Positions 9,675-19,471 are shown, counted from the stretch's first letter. The stretch is 64,000 nt of DNA from Lentisphaerota bacterium (GCA_015061605.1 SUWH01000007.1:39772-103771); one strand, 5' to 3'. Notes: generated by a model not told the origin, from the letters alone. Made by a program: numbers and translations.

Positions 9675-12107
9675 ATGATGAAAAAAAATTTTTTATTTTG
9701 TCTGTTGTTGACGGCACTGCTGGCAAATGCCGGAAAAATCGTTATGGTCGATAATTTCGATCTGCCGGATATGCGGGTATGGAACTTCAAGGCTCCGTCA
9801 ACCGCTGCCAGCTGGTCAAAAGAGATGGAGATAACCAAACCTGCCGGAAGATTGTTTGTCCGCTTTTTCCAAAAAGATTCTCTTAAAAAGATTGAGTTCA
9901 GCACCCCGGGAAGCAGTAAACCGCTTTGGACCGCAAAGAAATTTGACCGGTCAACCGCAATAAAAAGCACTCCGGCAGGTCAATATGTTTTCCGTTTCTC
10001 CGGCGAAGGCAATTCCGGCTGCCGGGTGGAGATTTCCGCGCGCAGCCAGTATGGAAGAATGATCGACTGGAACTGTTCCAACGCCCGCATAACTCCGCGC
10101 GCTCAAGGCGCATTGCTTCAAGCCAACGGTAAAAATGCTTCATTTTACGGCAGATGTTTTCAGCTGGCAAAGAACCGGCTCTATACCCTCGCGCTGGAAG
10201 CGGAATCTCTGGAACCGCAAACCGTTTCTCTGGTCGTATCCAAACACAAAGTTGCCCGCCGGGTCGTACCATTCCCGATGGAAGCCGGAAAAAACATGAC
10301 GCTCAGTGCCAAATTTCAGCTTCCGGCGGATAACGGCAATATCTCCATACTTTTCAGCAAAGATCTGCTGGTCAAAAAGTTGACCATCACCGACGAGGGC
10401 GATGCTCCGGAAATCCAAACGGCAGTAAAAGCTGCTGCTTCAAACAAAAAAAGAGGCGGCAAAAAAGCTGCGCCAAAGGTCGCCAATGACGGCAGATTCC
10501 TCGAACAGCGCAACGAAGAAAAAGAGCCCGCCAATCCGATGCTGAAACTTCCGGTATTCTACCGTCGCGCACCGCGTCTGGTCTACCCGGACAGCATCCC
10601 GCAGGAGTATGAAATTTGCAGCGGACTCAACTGTTTCGGCACCCCGGGCAGTTATGTTTTGATCTATGCGGCACTCCACAATCCGGGAACCGACCGCGAA
10701 GTCGGCATCTGTTCCGTTTCGGATCTGCTCTCTGCAAAGGGAAAAATTGCCGCCGGACAATGGGAGATATCTGAAATCGGTTTTTCCAACTACCCCAGAG
10801 GGAAACTTTCCAGCCAGATCATCCCGGAACTGATTCTCAATCAATCCGGCAAAGCTCTGAAAGCAAACGGGAACCGCATGTACCGCTTTTTCCTCAAACT
10901 CCCCGCCGGAACCGCCCCCGGCAGATATCGCGGCTCCGTAAATCTCACCTGCGGCGAAACCGCGCTTGCCCTCCCGCTGGAAGTAAGCGTGCTGCCCTTT
11001 GAACTTATGGAACCGGCAAATGATGAATTTTTATGGTCTGTTTACAGCCGCATCCAGGGCAGACCGCAGCGCTTCTATTCCGGGGCCTTGCGCGACCGCT
11101 ATTTTCAGGATATGCGCGAGGCGGGGATCAACGGTCTGCATTACAGCATGGGCAACAGTGAAGCGGCAGTCAAGCGGCTTCAGGAGATCCGCAAAAAACA
11201 TGGCTTTACCGCGCCGCCGGTGCTGTATGGCATCCGTCCCCATCAGGCCGCGCTGAAAAATCTCGGGCTGCCCGTTACCGAAAAACGGTGGTTCGACAAC
11301 GCCGCCGTCCGCAAAGAGTATGTCCGGCTGTTGAAAATTTTTGACGGCTGGATGAAGAAACATGGCGGCGAAAACTGGAATGATTATTACGTCTCCTGTG
11401 TCGATGAACCTTTCCTCGGCCAAATGGAGCGTGCCGCATGGGAAAACAAACTCGCCAGAGAAGCCGGATTGAAAACCACCGGCACCATCTACCAGCCCCG
11501 GTTCGTCCGGACACTTGCTCCCGATCTGGATATGTCGATAAATATGTTCATCAACCGCGACCCGGAAATCTTGCAGCAGTTGAAAGATATTCAAAAAGAG
11601 TTCCCGAAACTGCATTACTGGTATCTCGGTGCCGGAGCCTACGATAATCAGGAAGGCGGTCTGATGCCCAACCGGCTCATGGCAGGCTTCGGCAGTTTCC
11701 GTTCCGGAGTCAAAGGGCACATCTCCTTTACGTATCAGAATATAGATCCACACCATGAACCATTCCGCAGTCCGCTGCTCCGGGGATACGGCATGACCTT
11801 CCCCCATCCGGAACCGACGCCGGAGAAGGTGACGATCTTCACGTTGGAATTCGACGGCTTGCGCGAAGGTATCACCGACTACAAATATCTTTACACCTTG
11901 CAGAAATTGATTGTGCAAAAAGCCGGAACCGATGCGGCAAAACGCGGTCAGGCGGTTTTGGATCATATTCTGAAAAGCACCACGTGGCACGATAAGATGA
12001 CCCACGCTCAAGGCATCACCGCCAAACGGGATATGACCAATGACAATATGGATAAACTCCGTGCCCTTGCCGCCAACGCCATAACGGAACTCATTCTGGA
12101 GAAATAA
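9675..12107 (+). CDS. Secreted protein: N-terminal beta-sandwich-like domain plus DUF4091-type glycoside hydrolase-like domain
   Basis: Signal peptide MMKKNFLFCLLLTALLANAG; C-term ...FDGLREGITDYKYLYTLQKL. ORF track start is 9645; ATG at 9675 gives a better signal peptide. Confidence 0.7.
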   Translation: MMKKNFLFCLLLTALLANAGKIVMVDNFDLPDMRVWNFKAPSTAASWSKEMEITKPAGRLFVRFFQKDSLKKIEFSTPGSSKPLWTAKKFDRSTAIKSTPAGQYVFRFSGEGNSGCRVEISARSQYGRMIDWNCSNARITPRAQGALLQANGKNASFYGRCFQLAKNRLYTLALEAESLEPQTVSLVVSKHKVARRVVPFPMEAGKNMTLSAKFQLPADNGNISILFSKDLLVKKLTITDEGDAPEIQTAVKAAASNKKRGGKKAAPKVANDGRFLEQRNEEKEPANPMLKLPVFYRRAPRLVYPDSIPQEYEICSGLNCFGTPGSYVLIYAALHNPGTDREVGICSVSDLLSAKGKIAAGQWEISEIGFSNYPRGKLSSQIIPELILNQSGKALKANGNRMYRFFLKLPAGTAPGRYRGSVNLTCGETALALPLEVSVLPFELMEPANDEFLWSVYSRIQGRPQRFYSGALRDRYFQDMREAGINGLHYSMGNSEAAVKRLQEIRKKHGFTAPPVLYGIRPHQAALKNLGLPVTEKRWFDNAAVRKEYVRLLKIFDGWMKKHGGENWNDYYVSCVDEPFLGQMERAAWENKLAREAGLKTTGTIYQPRFVRTLAPDLDMSINMFINRDPEILQQLKDIQKEFPKLHYWYLGAGAYDNQEGGLMPNRLMAGFGSFRSGVKGHISFTYQNIDPHHEPFRSPLLRGYGMTFPHPEPTPEKVTIFTLEFDGLREGITDYKYLYTLQKLIVQKAGTDAAKRGQAVLDHILKSTTWHDKMTHAQGITAKRDMTNDNMDKLRALAANAITELILEK

Positions 12108-12110
12108 GCG

Positions 12111-13349
12111 ATGAAAAATTTACTTTTATTCCTTGCCGCGATTCTTCTTTCCGCCGGTAACGCGGCGGCATACGAACTTGTAAAGGTTGCCGGAGCGCTG
12201 AAAATCGACGGCATTGCCGAAACGGCGTGGCAGCAGGCCAAGCCGATAAAACTTTTCAAGTGGCGCGACAGCAAACTCCCCGTCTTTATGCCCTCAACAG
12301 TAAAATTTCTCTATGATGACACCAATTTGTACTGCCTGGCGGAATTTCAGGAGGTGAACCTCAATGAAGCATTGATGCAGTCAACGAAATATCCGCACCG
12401 GGATGCGCCGGTCTATTCCAATGACTGCTGCGAACTCTTTATCGACCCGTTCCGGGATGGTAAACGGGTGTTTCATCTGGTCGTGGATATCCACGGCGGG
12501 GTGGCGGATTATCTGTGCGGCGACACCGTAAGGTTCCGCAATGAATTGAGCTGGAACGGCTACTGGAGAAGTGCCGTCCACATCTCAAGTGAACAGTGGA
12601 ATGTCGAATATGCCATCCCCTGGAACACCATCGGAGTCAAGCCGGGCAAAGCACGGCAGCTCGGCGTAAATCTTTCGCGTTCCCGCCGCTGCAATCCGAC
12701 CGAACGTACGGTGATCGTGGATAAACTGGCTCTGCGCAGCACTCCGGATTATATTCAAATGAAAGCCGATATCGCTCCGCTTCCCGTGACCGGTTCCATC
12801 GAATACGGCGCCTTCTTCTCCGGCAGCAACAGCTTCAGCGTCATCTTGCAAAATGCCGCCAAACACACTCAAAATGGTATACTGTTGATCAGCGGCACTT
12901 ACAGTGACGGAAAGACGGCGTTCACAATGGAACTGCCGGTTTCCGCAGCGCCGCGCCAAAAGCTGACGATCCCGGTCAAAGTCAACGTTCCGGCTCCGGG
13001 AAATGTCAATATTTCAGCTGATTTACAGCTTGATAAAGCGAAAATTTTTATCGGCAGTACCAATGTCAAAATCCAGCCGCCATTCGATATCAATGACCCG
13101 CATCCGATGGTCTTTCAAGGTGAAAAATGGGGCATTTATCTGCGGATATTCACTGCCGGAGCAAGAGATTTTTCTGTAAAAATAAAGCAAAATGGCAAAG
13201 TTGCCGCCCGGGCAGAATATCCGGCGCTCCAAGGCAGAAACTTTGTCACTCTGCCCACCGGAAGCCTTCTGCCGGGAGAGTATGATTTGAGTGTTATTTC
13301 CGGCAAGGATACGGTAACTGTACCGCTGCAGATCATTGCCAGACCATAA
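12111..13349 (+). CDS. Secreted carbohydrate-binding family 9-like protein
   Basis: Signal peptide; LKIDGIAETAWQQAKPI...VKFLYDDTNLYCLAEF...CCELFIDPFRD... CBM9-like signature. Confidence 0.75.
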   Translation: MKNLLLFLAAILLSAGNAAAYELVKVAGALKIDGIAETAWQQAKPIKLFKWRDSKLPVFMPSTVKFLYDDTNLYCLAEFQEVNLNEALMQSTKYPHRDAPVYSNDCCELFIDPFRDGKRVFHLVVDIHGGVADYLCGDTVRFRNELSWNGYWRSAVHISSEQWNVEYAIPWNTIGVKPGKARQLGVNLSRSRRCNPTERTVIVDKLALRSTPDYIQMKADIAPLPVTGSIEYGAFFSGSNSFSVILQNAAKHTQNGILLISGTYSDGKTAFTMELPVSAAPRQKLTIPVKVNVPAPGNVNISADLQLDKAKIFIGSTNVKIQPPFDINDPHPMVFQGEKWGIYLRIFTAGARDFSVKIKQNGKVAARAEYPALQGRNFVTLPTGSLLPGEYDLSVISGKDTVTVPLQIIARP

Positions 13350-13375
13350 ATTTTTGATTTTTTTTGCAAAAACAG

Positions 13376-13404
13376 TTGTTTTTTTACTATGTTATGGTTA
13401 TAAT
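13376..13404 (+). promoter_or_regulatory. Sigma70-like promoter of prepilin locus 2
   Basis: TTGTTT (13376-13381), 17 nt, TATAAT (13399-13404). Confidence 0.6.
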
Positions 13405-13460
13405 ATATCCTGTGTCAATTTAAGAAATTTTCATATGGAGGTATTTTATGACTCATAAAG

Positions 13461-14255
13461 ATGCTTTTTCTGTCCATGGGCATGGACAGAAGCTGTACAG
13501 CTTCTGTCCATGGGCATGGACAGAAGCTGTACAGCTTCACGCTGATCGAATTGCTCGTTGTTATCGCCATCATCGCCATTCTGGCGGCGGTACTGCTCCC
13601 GGCGCTGCAACAGGCGCGCGCCCGCGGACAGGGGACCCAATGCCTCAACAACATCAAGCAGCTTGGATTTGCAGTGAATCAGTACGCTGACGAAAACGAC
13701 GGTCACGGTCCCTGTCCTAAAATGGATGCGACCTATCACTACATCTGGAGCAGTAATGGAGGAAAAGGTACCGTAGGAAAATATCTCTCGAACATAAAAG
13801 ATCATTGCGTTCCGGCAGCATATTGTCCGCGCGGCGGCAGAACAGCTGATGGCACAATACAATCATACTTCTGGCAGACAACCAGTTATGCAGTGAATGC
13901 TTTTCTGGGCGTTCATCCGTCTTTGGGGAAAGCTTTCATGCAGAAATACAGCACCGTCCGTTTCGCTTCCAAAGTCATGTCGGTCGGAGAAATCGGTCCG
14001 ATCAATAAGGTTGGTCCATTCACCCATCCGGCCTTGTCACCGACCAGTACCAACCTCACAACCAATAACCTTGCCTATTTCACCCACCTTTCATTCCGTC
14101 ACCCTGCCAAACGCGGTGCGAGCATAGCTTTTATCGACGGACACTCCGAACACGTTTCACCTTATGACCATACGGCTGGTGCAGACGGTTATTCCGGCGT
14201 CCGGGATAAAAAATTTCTCTTCCGCGATAACTACGCGCAGACCGGACATCTCTGA
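13461..14255 (+). CDS. Prepilin-type N-terminal cleavage/methylation, DUF1559-like protein; start uncertain because of a 34-bp tandem repeat frameshift
   Basis: [48 protein letters not shown] ... [19 protein letters not shown]. The ATG with an RBS (13448; GGAGG at 13437-13441) is out of frame. Confidence 0.85.
   Translation: MLFLSMGMDRSCTASVHGHGQKLYSFTLIELLVVIAIIAILAAVLLPALQQARARGQGTQCLNNIKQLGFAVNQYADENDGHGPCPKMDATYHYIWSSNGGKGTVGKYLSNIKDHCVPAAYCPRGGRTADGTIQSYFWQTTSYAVNAFLGVHPSLGKAFMQKYSTVRFASKVMSVGEIGPINKVGPFTHPALSPTSTNLTTNNLAYFTHLSFRHPAKRGASIAFIDGHSEHVSPYDHTAGADGYSGVRDKKFLFRDNYAQTGHL
13469..13536. repeat. Two exact tandem copies of a 34-bp double-palindrome unit (locus 2 variant)
   Basis: TCTGTCCATGGGCATGGACAGA+AGCTGTACAGCT at 13469-13502 and 13503-13536. 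It differs from the locus 1 unit only in the palindrome centre (GGGC versus GATC). Confidence 0.97.
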
Positions 14256-14288
14256 TGATCACACCATTACAATATAAGGAACAATAAA

Positions 14289-15062
14289 ATGAAAAAATTT
14301 ATCGCCCTGCTGTTTGCAGCACTTTTCGTCTCCGTCCTCGGCGCGGCAGAAAACAAAATCTACTTTGACAACTTTGAGTATCCGCTCACCCGTACCCACT
14401 GGCTGAAAATTGATCCGCACACCGAAGCATGGACACAGGAATGGCAAGTTCCCGCCTCCGGAGTCCGTTGGAGATTACGTTTCAACGGCGACAGAAGCGC
14501 ATTCAAAACCTTGTCCGTGGTAAACTCTCAAGGCAAACAGATTTTCCTCGATGAAGCATGCAAAAAGGCAACCTGGATCAATTTTACCGGCAATGACACC
14601 TATACCATCAAAGCAGCGGGGAATCCGCACACCAAAGTCTCCTATCTGGTTCTCGACACCTATGCACTCGAAGATAAAACCCAGCCCGGATGGCGTTCGA
14701 CCTACATGCCCTCATGGCGTTTCCTCCGCGTCAAGCACGAAGCTGCCAAAGACGGCGGTACAACTCTGACCCCCAACGGGGTAGCGCCGTCGATCTACAC
14801 GCTGTTGAGCGGACTTACAAAAAAATACCGCGCTGAATTCACCGTGATCAGCCCGGTCGCCCAGAAGGTCAAAGTCGATGCCGCATGGCAGCGTAAAACC
14901 GGCAAAGGCCGTGACCGGGTCAATCAGGTCGTGGAAGTTGAGCCGAATAAGCCATCAACCGTTTCTGTTGAATTTACTCCGACTGCCACCCCGGTCGCAG
15001 TAACATTGCTCATCGAAAAGGAATTGACGGTAAAGAACTTCAATCTGTTTGAGGTCAAATAA
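14289..15062 (+). CDS. Secreted protein; apparent stand-alone homologue of the N-terminal domain of the 9675 CDS
   Basis: MKKFIALLFAALFVSVLGAAENKIYFDNFEYPLTR...WTQEW versus GKIVMVDNFDLPDMR...WSKEM; both domains end in a ...SILF/TLLI-xKxLxVKKLTI/KNFNL strand. Confidence 0.55.
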   Translation: MKKFIALLFAALFVSVLGAAENKIYFDNFEYPLTRTHWLKIDPHTEAWTQEWQVPASGVRWRLRFNGDRSAFKTLSVVNSQGKQIFLDEACKKATWINFTGNDTYTIKAAGNPHTKVSYLVLDTYALEDKTQPGWRSTYMPSWRFLRVKHEAAKDGGTTLTPNGVAPSIYTLLSGLTKKYRAEFTVISPVAQKVKVDAAWQRKTGKGRDRVNQVVEVEPNKPSTVSVEFTPTATPVAVTLLIEKELTVKNFNLFEVK

Positions 15063-17408
15063 ATGAAAAAATTTATGACAATCCTGCTTGCTTCAAGCGG
15101 GATTTTTCTGTTTGGGGCGGAACTGAGTTCCGGCAAGCTGCACGTCGAACTGCGGAAAAACGCCACTGCCCCGCAGAAAATTTCATATAACGGCATGGAG
15201 CTTATCCAAAACTTTTTTTACTCATGGTACGCCAGAGGATACTGGTACAGCGACCGCAGTGGAGTAAGCAATTCATTTGACCGTTCCGGAACCGGAAATA
15301 TCAAAGTTGAAGAACTTTCCGGTGACACCTTGAAAATCAACTATGATTGCACCGACTTCAATGTTGCTGCCTCCTATGAACTGCTCAAAGCTCCCGACGC
15401 GGTAAAGGTCGAATTTTACCTTACCGCGCGCAATGACATCTATCTCGGCGGCATCGATCCGCCGGGCGGATGCAGTCTGCCCCTGATAAGAAAAAATAAG
15501 GCATTGACCCACTTTTATGAAGTAGCATCTGATCTGTCGGTCAAACTCAAAAGCAAAGGTGATTACCCCGAACGCCTTGCCGGAGTTGTCCGGAACAACT
15601 GCATCGGCGGCTATACCGATGCCAAGGGAGAAAAAGGCTTTTTCATTTTGCTCGATCGCCGCTTTTACGGCAGACAGCAGGATACTCCGGTCATCACCGG
15701 AGGCGGATTGTGCTTTTCCAAAGATGTCTGTAAGCTCATCCGCAAGGGTGAAGTCATCAAAGGACAATTCTACATCGTCCCCTTTGACGGTAATGCTGAA
15801 AAAACAGCCAGAACCGCCGTTGAAAAATTTTGCGATCAATCCCCGGTCAAGCGCTGGGATTTTTACGCTCCCTACCGCAAGCTCCGGGGAAAAACTGCTT
15901 CAAGTTTCGTGACCGTTGCCGACAATGAATTTTTCACCGCCGCCGCCGGGAGCACCGGGCATGTCCTGCCGGAAACGCCGCTGCCCAAAATCACTGCTCC
16001 GTCAATAAAAGTTTCCGGAGCAAAAAATCAGCACATCTTTTCACAGATCGTATTGAATGCCAAACAGGATTTGAAAGATTTGAAGTTCACATTAAAGTTC
16101 CCGGAGTTCAAAGATTGCCGGATCGAAAAAATCACCCCGGTTCCCAGCGATTATCCGGCAACCGCATTTGCTGTCGCCGGAGATTTCCCCGATATTCTGC
16201 AAAAAGCTGACACCCCGGAATTGAAAAAATCTTCCGGCAATGTGCCCTATTTGCTGACGGTTTATATTCCGGAAAATGCCCAAGCCGGTCCCCACACGGG
16301 AAAGGTGAAAATATTTTCCGGTGAAAAATCCATTGCTGAACTGAACGTGGAAATGGAAGTTTTTGATTTTGCCCTGCCGAAAATGAGCAGCTTCCGTTCC
16401 GCATTTCTGGCATGGACCTCCGCCGCATACCGCAAAAATTTCCGGGCAAAAGATTATATGCTCGACCAGCGCAAACTGCGGATAACCACCCCGGTCGAAA
16501 TCTACACCCCATGTGATAAACAGGGAAATCTGAACAGTCCGGATGGTTTCAAAAGAGCGGTCAAAAACGCTCTGGATGCCGGAGATACCTGCTTCCGTTT
16601 GTCCAGCGTTTACATGTGGCGTTCCATGCCGTACAAAGACAAAACCGGCAAAGAGGCGGAACTTTACATCAAAACTTTCACCCGGCAGGTCTACGCCATC
16701 ATGAAAGAACTCAATGCGGTAAAATATGCGTGGTTCCTGATGGCAGATGAGACTCACCGGCCGGAGATGAACAAAATGCATGCCCAGTGGTGCAAATGGG
16801 TCAGAGAAGTCGCCCCCGATCTGCCCATATTCTCCACCCAGAACCATCCGGAATACTCCATTGCCGATCAGGCGGACATCCTCTGCGGCCCCTTGAGTTC
16901 GGTCAATGTCCTGCGCCAAAAATACGGCGATAAAAAGGAGTATTGGGTCTATGAAAACGGCTATCCCTTCAGCCTCGGACAGAGTGAGATCGTCACCCGT
17001 TCCATGCCGCTGCGGAGCATGAAACACGGCATAAAAGGCTATCATCAGTGGAGCTCCTGCCACTGGCCCGCCGAAAAAGATGGTAAATTCCGCCCGGGAT
17101 ATTTTCACGGAACCGCATCGCTCTACTACCCGCCGGAATTCGGATACCGCAAAAATCAGCCGGTACGTTCCATGCGGCTGATCAACTGCGCCCAGGGCAT
17201 CATCGACCACGATCATATCGCCATACTTGAAAAACTGATCGCCGAAAATCCCACCCTCCAGGAAGCGCAGGATGCGGCAAAATATCTGAAGCGGGAGTTG
17301 GACCGGCTGGTTCCGGATGTGTATACTTTCAACAGTTCAAGTGCCGATTTTGACGTGTTCAGACTTGAAATCGCTCACTGGATCGTCAAAATATCAAAAA
17401 AATTGTAA
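15063..17408 (+). CDS. Secreted glycoside hydrolase-like protein (DUF4091-type C-terminal region)
   Basis: Signal peptide; ...KYAWFLMADETHRPEMNKMHAQWCKWVREVAPDLPIFSTQ...GIIDHDHIAILEKL. Confidence 0.6.
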   Translation: MKKFMTILLASSGIFLFGAELSSGKLHVELRKNATAPQKISYNGMELIQNFFYSWYARGYWYSDRSGVSNSFDRSGTGNIKVEELSGDTLKINYDCTDFNVAASYELLKAPDAVKVEFYLTARNDIYLGGIDPPGGCSLPLIRKNKALTHFYEVASDLSVKLKSKGDYPERLAGVVRNNCIGGYTDAKGEKGFFILLDRRFYGRQQDTPVITGGGLCFSKDVCKLIRKGEVIKGQFYIVPFDGNAEKTARTAVEKFCDQSPVKRWDFYAPYRKLRGKTASSFVTVADNEFFTAAAGSTGHVLPETPLPKITAPSIKVSGAKNQHIFSQIVLNAKQDLKDLKFTLKFPEFKDCRIEKITPVPSDYPATAFAVAGDFPDILQKADTPELKKSSGNVPYLLTVYIPENAQAGPHTGKVKIFSGEKSIAELNVEMEVFDFALPKMSSFRSAFLAWTSAAYRKNFRAKDYMLDQRKLRITTPVEIYTPCDKQGNLNSPDGFKRAVKNALDAGDTCFRLSSVYMWRSMPYKDKTGKEAELYIKTFTRQVYAIMKELNAVKYAWFLMADETHRPEMNKMHAQWCKWVREVAPDLPIFSTQNHPEYSIADQADILCGPLSSVNVLRQKYGDKKEYWVYENGYPFSLGQSEIVTRSMPLRSMKHGIKGYHQWSSCHWPAEKDGKFRPGYFHGTASLYYPPEFGYRKNQPVRSMRLINCAQGIIDHDHIAILEKLIAENPTLQEAQDAAKYLKRELDRLVPDVYTFNSSSADFDVFRLEIAHWIVKISKKL

Positions 17409-17426
17409 AAAAAAGCGGAAAAACGC

Positions 17427-17454
17427 TTGAATGTCAAATTTTCCGGTGTATACT
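17427..17454 (+). promoter_or_regulatory. Sigma70-like promoter upstream of lptB
   Basis: TTGAAT (17427-17432), 16 nt, TATACT (17449-17454). Confidence 0.5.
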
Positions 17455-17520
17455 AATAGCAGAAAGCAGGGAATGCTTCACTGCAATACACTGAATTTTT
17501 GAGAAAGATTTTTTGGAATA

Positions 17521-18264
17521 ATGAGCGAATCCGACAACGACAATCTGCTCGTAAGTGCCGAGCATCTGGTAAAAACCTATCACGGACGCACCGTCGTCAA
17601 CGATGTTTCAGTCTGCATCCGCCCCGGCGAAGTGGTCGGTCTTCTCGGTCCCAACGGCGCGGGAAAGACCACCAGTTTCTACATGATCATGGGGCTGGTT
17701 CGTCCCGACAGCGGTAAAATCACTTTCCGCGGCGTCGATATAACTAAAATGCCGATGTACAAACGTGCCAGAATGGGCATGGGCTATCTGGCACAGGAAC
17801 CGTCGATTTTCCGCAAACTCACGGTGGAAGAAAACATTATGGCGATCCTGGAAACTCTCGCCATCTCCGGCAAAGAGCGCAAAGCCCGCCTCGATGCGCT
17901 GCTTGAAGAACTCGAACTCACCCGTCTGCGCAAACAGAAAGCAATGACCCTCTCCGGCGGTGAACGCCGCCGTCTGGAAATAACCCGCGCCCTGGTGACC
18001 AACCCCGCCTTTATCATGCTCGATGAACCTTTTGCCGGTGTCGACCCGCTGGCAGTTCACGATGTCCAGCAGATAATCCTCAAACTCAAAGAACGCAATA
18101 TGGGCGTACTTATCACCGACCACAGTGTCCGCGACACACTGAAGATCGTCGACCGCGCCTATATCATGTGCATGGGCAAAACATTATTGGAAGGACCCAG
18201 CGAATTTCTGGTCAATGATCCGCAGGCAAAGGAGATCTACCTCGGACCGGAATTCACGATGTGA
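17521..18264 (+). CDS. lptB: LPS export ABC transporter ATP-binding protein
   Basis: GLLGPNGAGKTTSFYMIMGLVRPDSG, LSGGERRRLEITRALVTNPAFIMLDEPFAGVDPLAVHDVQ, LITDHSVRDTL. Confidence 0.95.
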   Translation: MSESDNDNLLVSAEHLVKTYHGRTVVNDVSVCIRPGEVVGLLGPNGAGKTTSFYMIMGLVRPDSGKITFRGVDITKMPMYKRARMGMGYLAQEPSIFRKLTVEENIMAILETLAISGKERKARLDALLEELELTRLRKQKAMTLSGGERRRLEITRALVTNPAFIMLDEPFAGVDPLAVHDVQQIILKLKERNMGVLITDHSVRDTLKIVDRAYIMCMGKTLLEGPSEFLVNDPQAKEIYLGPEFTM

Positions 18265-18295
18265 AAATGTTGATTATTTTTTGAAGGAAAGTTTT

Positions 18296-19006
18296 ATGAA
18301 AAAATCAATTGTTATTCCGGGTATTTCACTGCTGACCATCGCCTTGCAAGCTGCGAATATTTTTATGGCAGGTGATTCCACTTGTGCAAACTATCCGGCA
18401 AACAGAGCACCGCTGACCGGTTGGGGACAGGTGCTCCAGCAGTTCTGCAAGGAAGAGTGCAAAGTTTACAACTTCGCCAAGCCCGGAGCCAGCAGCCGCA
18501 GTTTCATCGAAAAAAAACTGTGGGACAAGCTTATTGCAAAAGTGCAAAAAGGTGACTTCGTCATTGTTCAGTTCGGTCACAACGACAGCAAAAAAAATAA
18601 TGACCGCTTCGCCGCTCCCGGGGCCGCCTACGATGCCAATTTGAAAAAATTCATCGCCGATGTCCGCGCCAAAGGTGCGTATCCGATCATCGCCACCAGC
18701 ATTGCGCGTGCCAATTTCAAAAAAGGCAAAATCGCCCCCGGAAACCTCAACGCTTACCGCGCGGCCTGTTTCAATGTCGGCAAGGCGGAAAATGTTCCGG
18801 TAGTCGATCTTCTTGTCGAAACCGGCAATCTCTTCAACAAACTCGGTCCGGAAGCAACTTACAAGCTGTTCATGTGCTCCTCCGGCATCGAAAAAAAGAA
18901 AAATGACCGTACCCATGTCAACAAAGCCGGAGCAGAAGCCATTGCAAAACTTTTCGTCGACAACGCGAAGAAACAGAATCTGCCCGTAGCGGAGTGCTTT
19001 AAGTAA
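18296..19006 (+). CDS. SGNH/GDSL hydrolase, rhamnogalacturonan acetylesterase-like
   Basis: ATG at 18296 after AAGGAAAG; FMAGDSTCANY...GWGQVLQQF...VYNFAKPGASSRSF...FVIVQFGHND. Confidence 0.85.
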   Translation: MKKSIVIPGISLLTIALQAANIFMAGDSTCANYPANRAPLTGWGQVLQQFCKEECKVYNFAKPGASSRSFIEKKLWDKLIAKVQKGDFVIVQFGHNDSKKNNDRFAAPGAAYDANLKKFIADVRAKGAYPIIATSIARANFKKGKIAPGNLNAYRAACFNVGKAENVPVVDLLVETGNLFNKLGPEATYKLFMCSSGIEKKKNDRTHVNKAGAEAIAKLFVDNAKKQNLPVAECFK

Positions 19007-19073
19007 AGTCATGATTTTCAAATACGGGATCGGGAATGGTTCCCGGTTTCCCGAAGTCACAGGAGGTGCTTAT

Positions 19074-19409
19074 ATGCTCATCAATGTCATCGGTCGTCAA
19101 CTCGAAATCACCCCGGCAATCAAGACTTATACTGAAAACCGGCTTCAGGCTTTTGAAGCGATTTCCGCGCTTAAAATATCCGGCATAACTGCCACATTGG
19201 AATACAGCAAAGGTCATTTCCGGGTCGGACTGGTACTGAATTGCAAACTGCACACTTTGACCAGCAATACCGAAGATTTCGATCTCTACCGCGCCTTTGA
19301 TGCCGCTGCTGACAAACTGGAATCCCAGTGCATCGCGCTCAAGGAAAAAATCCACGAACACCGCGCTGAATCCATCAGTCAGGTCGACATCCAGCAAGCC
19401 GGAGCGTAA
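19074..19409 (+). CDS. hpf: Ribosome hibernation-promoting factor, HPF/RaiA family
   Basis: AGGAGG upstream of ATG at 19074; MLINVIGRQLEITPAIKTYTENRL...DLYRAFDAAADKLESQC. Confidence 0.85.
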   Translation: MLINVIGRQLEITPAIKTYTENRLQAFEAISALKISGITATLEYSKGHFRVGLVLNCKLHTLTSNTEDFDLYRAFDAAADKLESQCIALKEKIHEHRAESISQVDIQQAGA

Positions 19410-19443
19410 TCAAATTATTAACAATCAAATAAAAATTGTACGG

Positions 19444-19471
19444 CAGTCCGGAACTTTCGGGTTCCGGACTG
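19444..19471 (+). terminator. Hairpin, putative terminator
   Basis: CAGTCCGGAAC tttcgg GTTCCGGACTG, followed by TTTCAAT. Confidence 0.5.

Noticed and set aside
8621-13536. 34-bp units as transposon ends
   Set aside because: No transposase ORF between or beside the units, and they lie within coding sequence in direct tandem; a small palindromic element or contingency repeat fits better. Assembly artefact cannot be excluded without reads.
13448-13690. 80-aa ORF starting at the prepilin locus 2 RBS
   Set aside because: Not a separate gene: it is the out-of-frame readthrough of the prepilin helix codons (...[14 protein letters not shown]...) caused by the 34-bp duplication.
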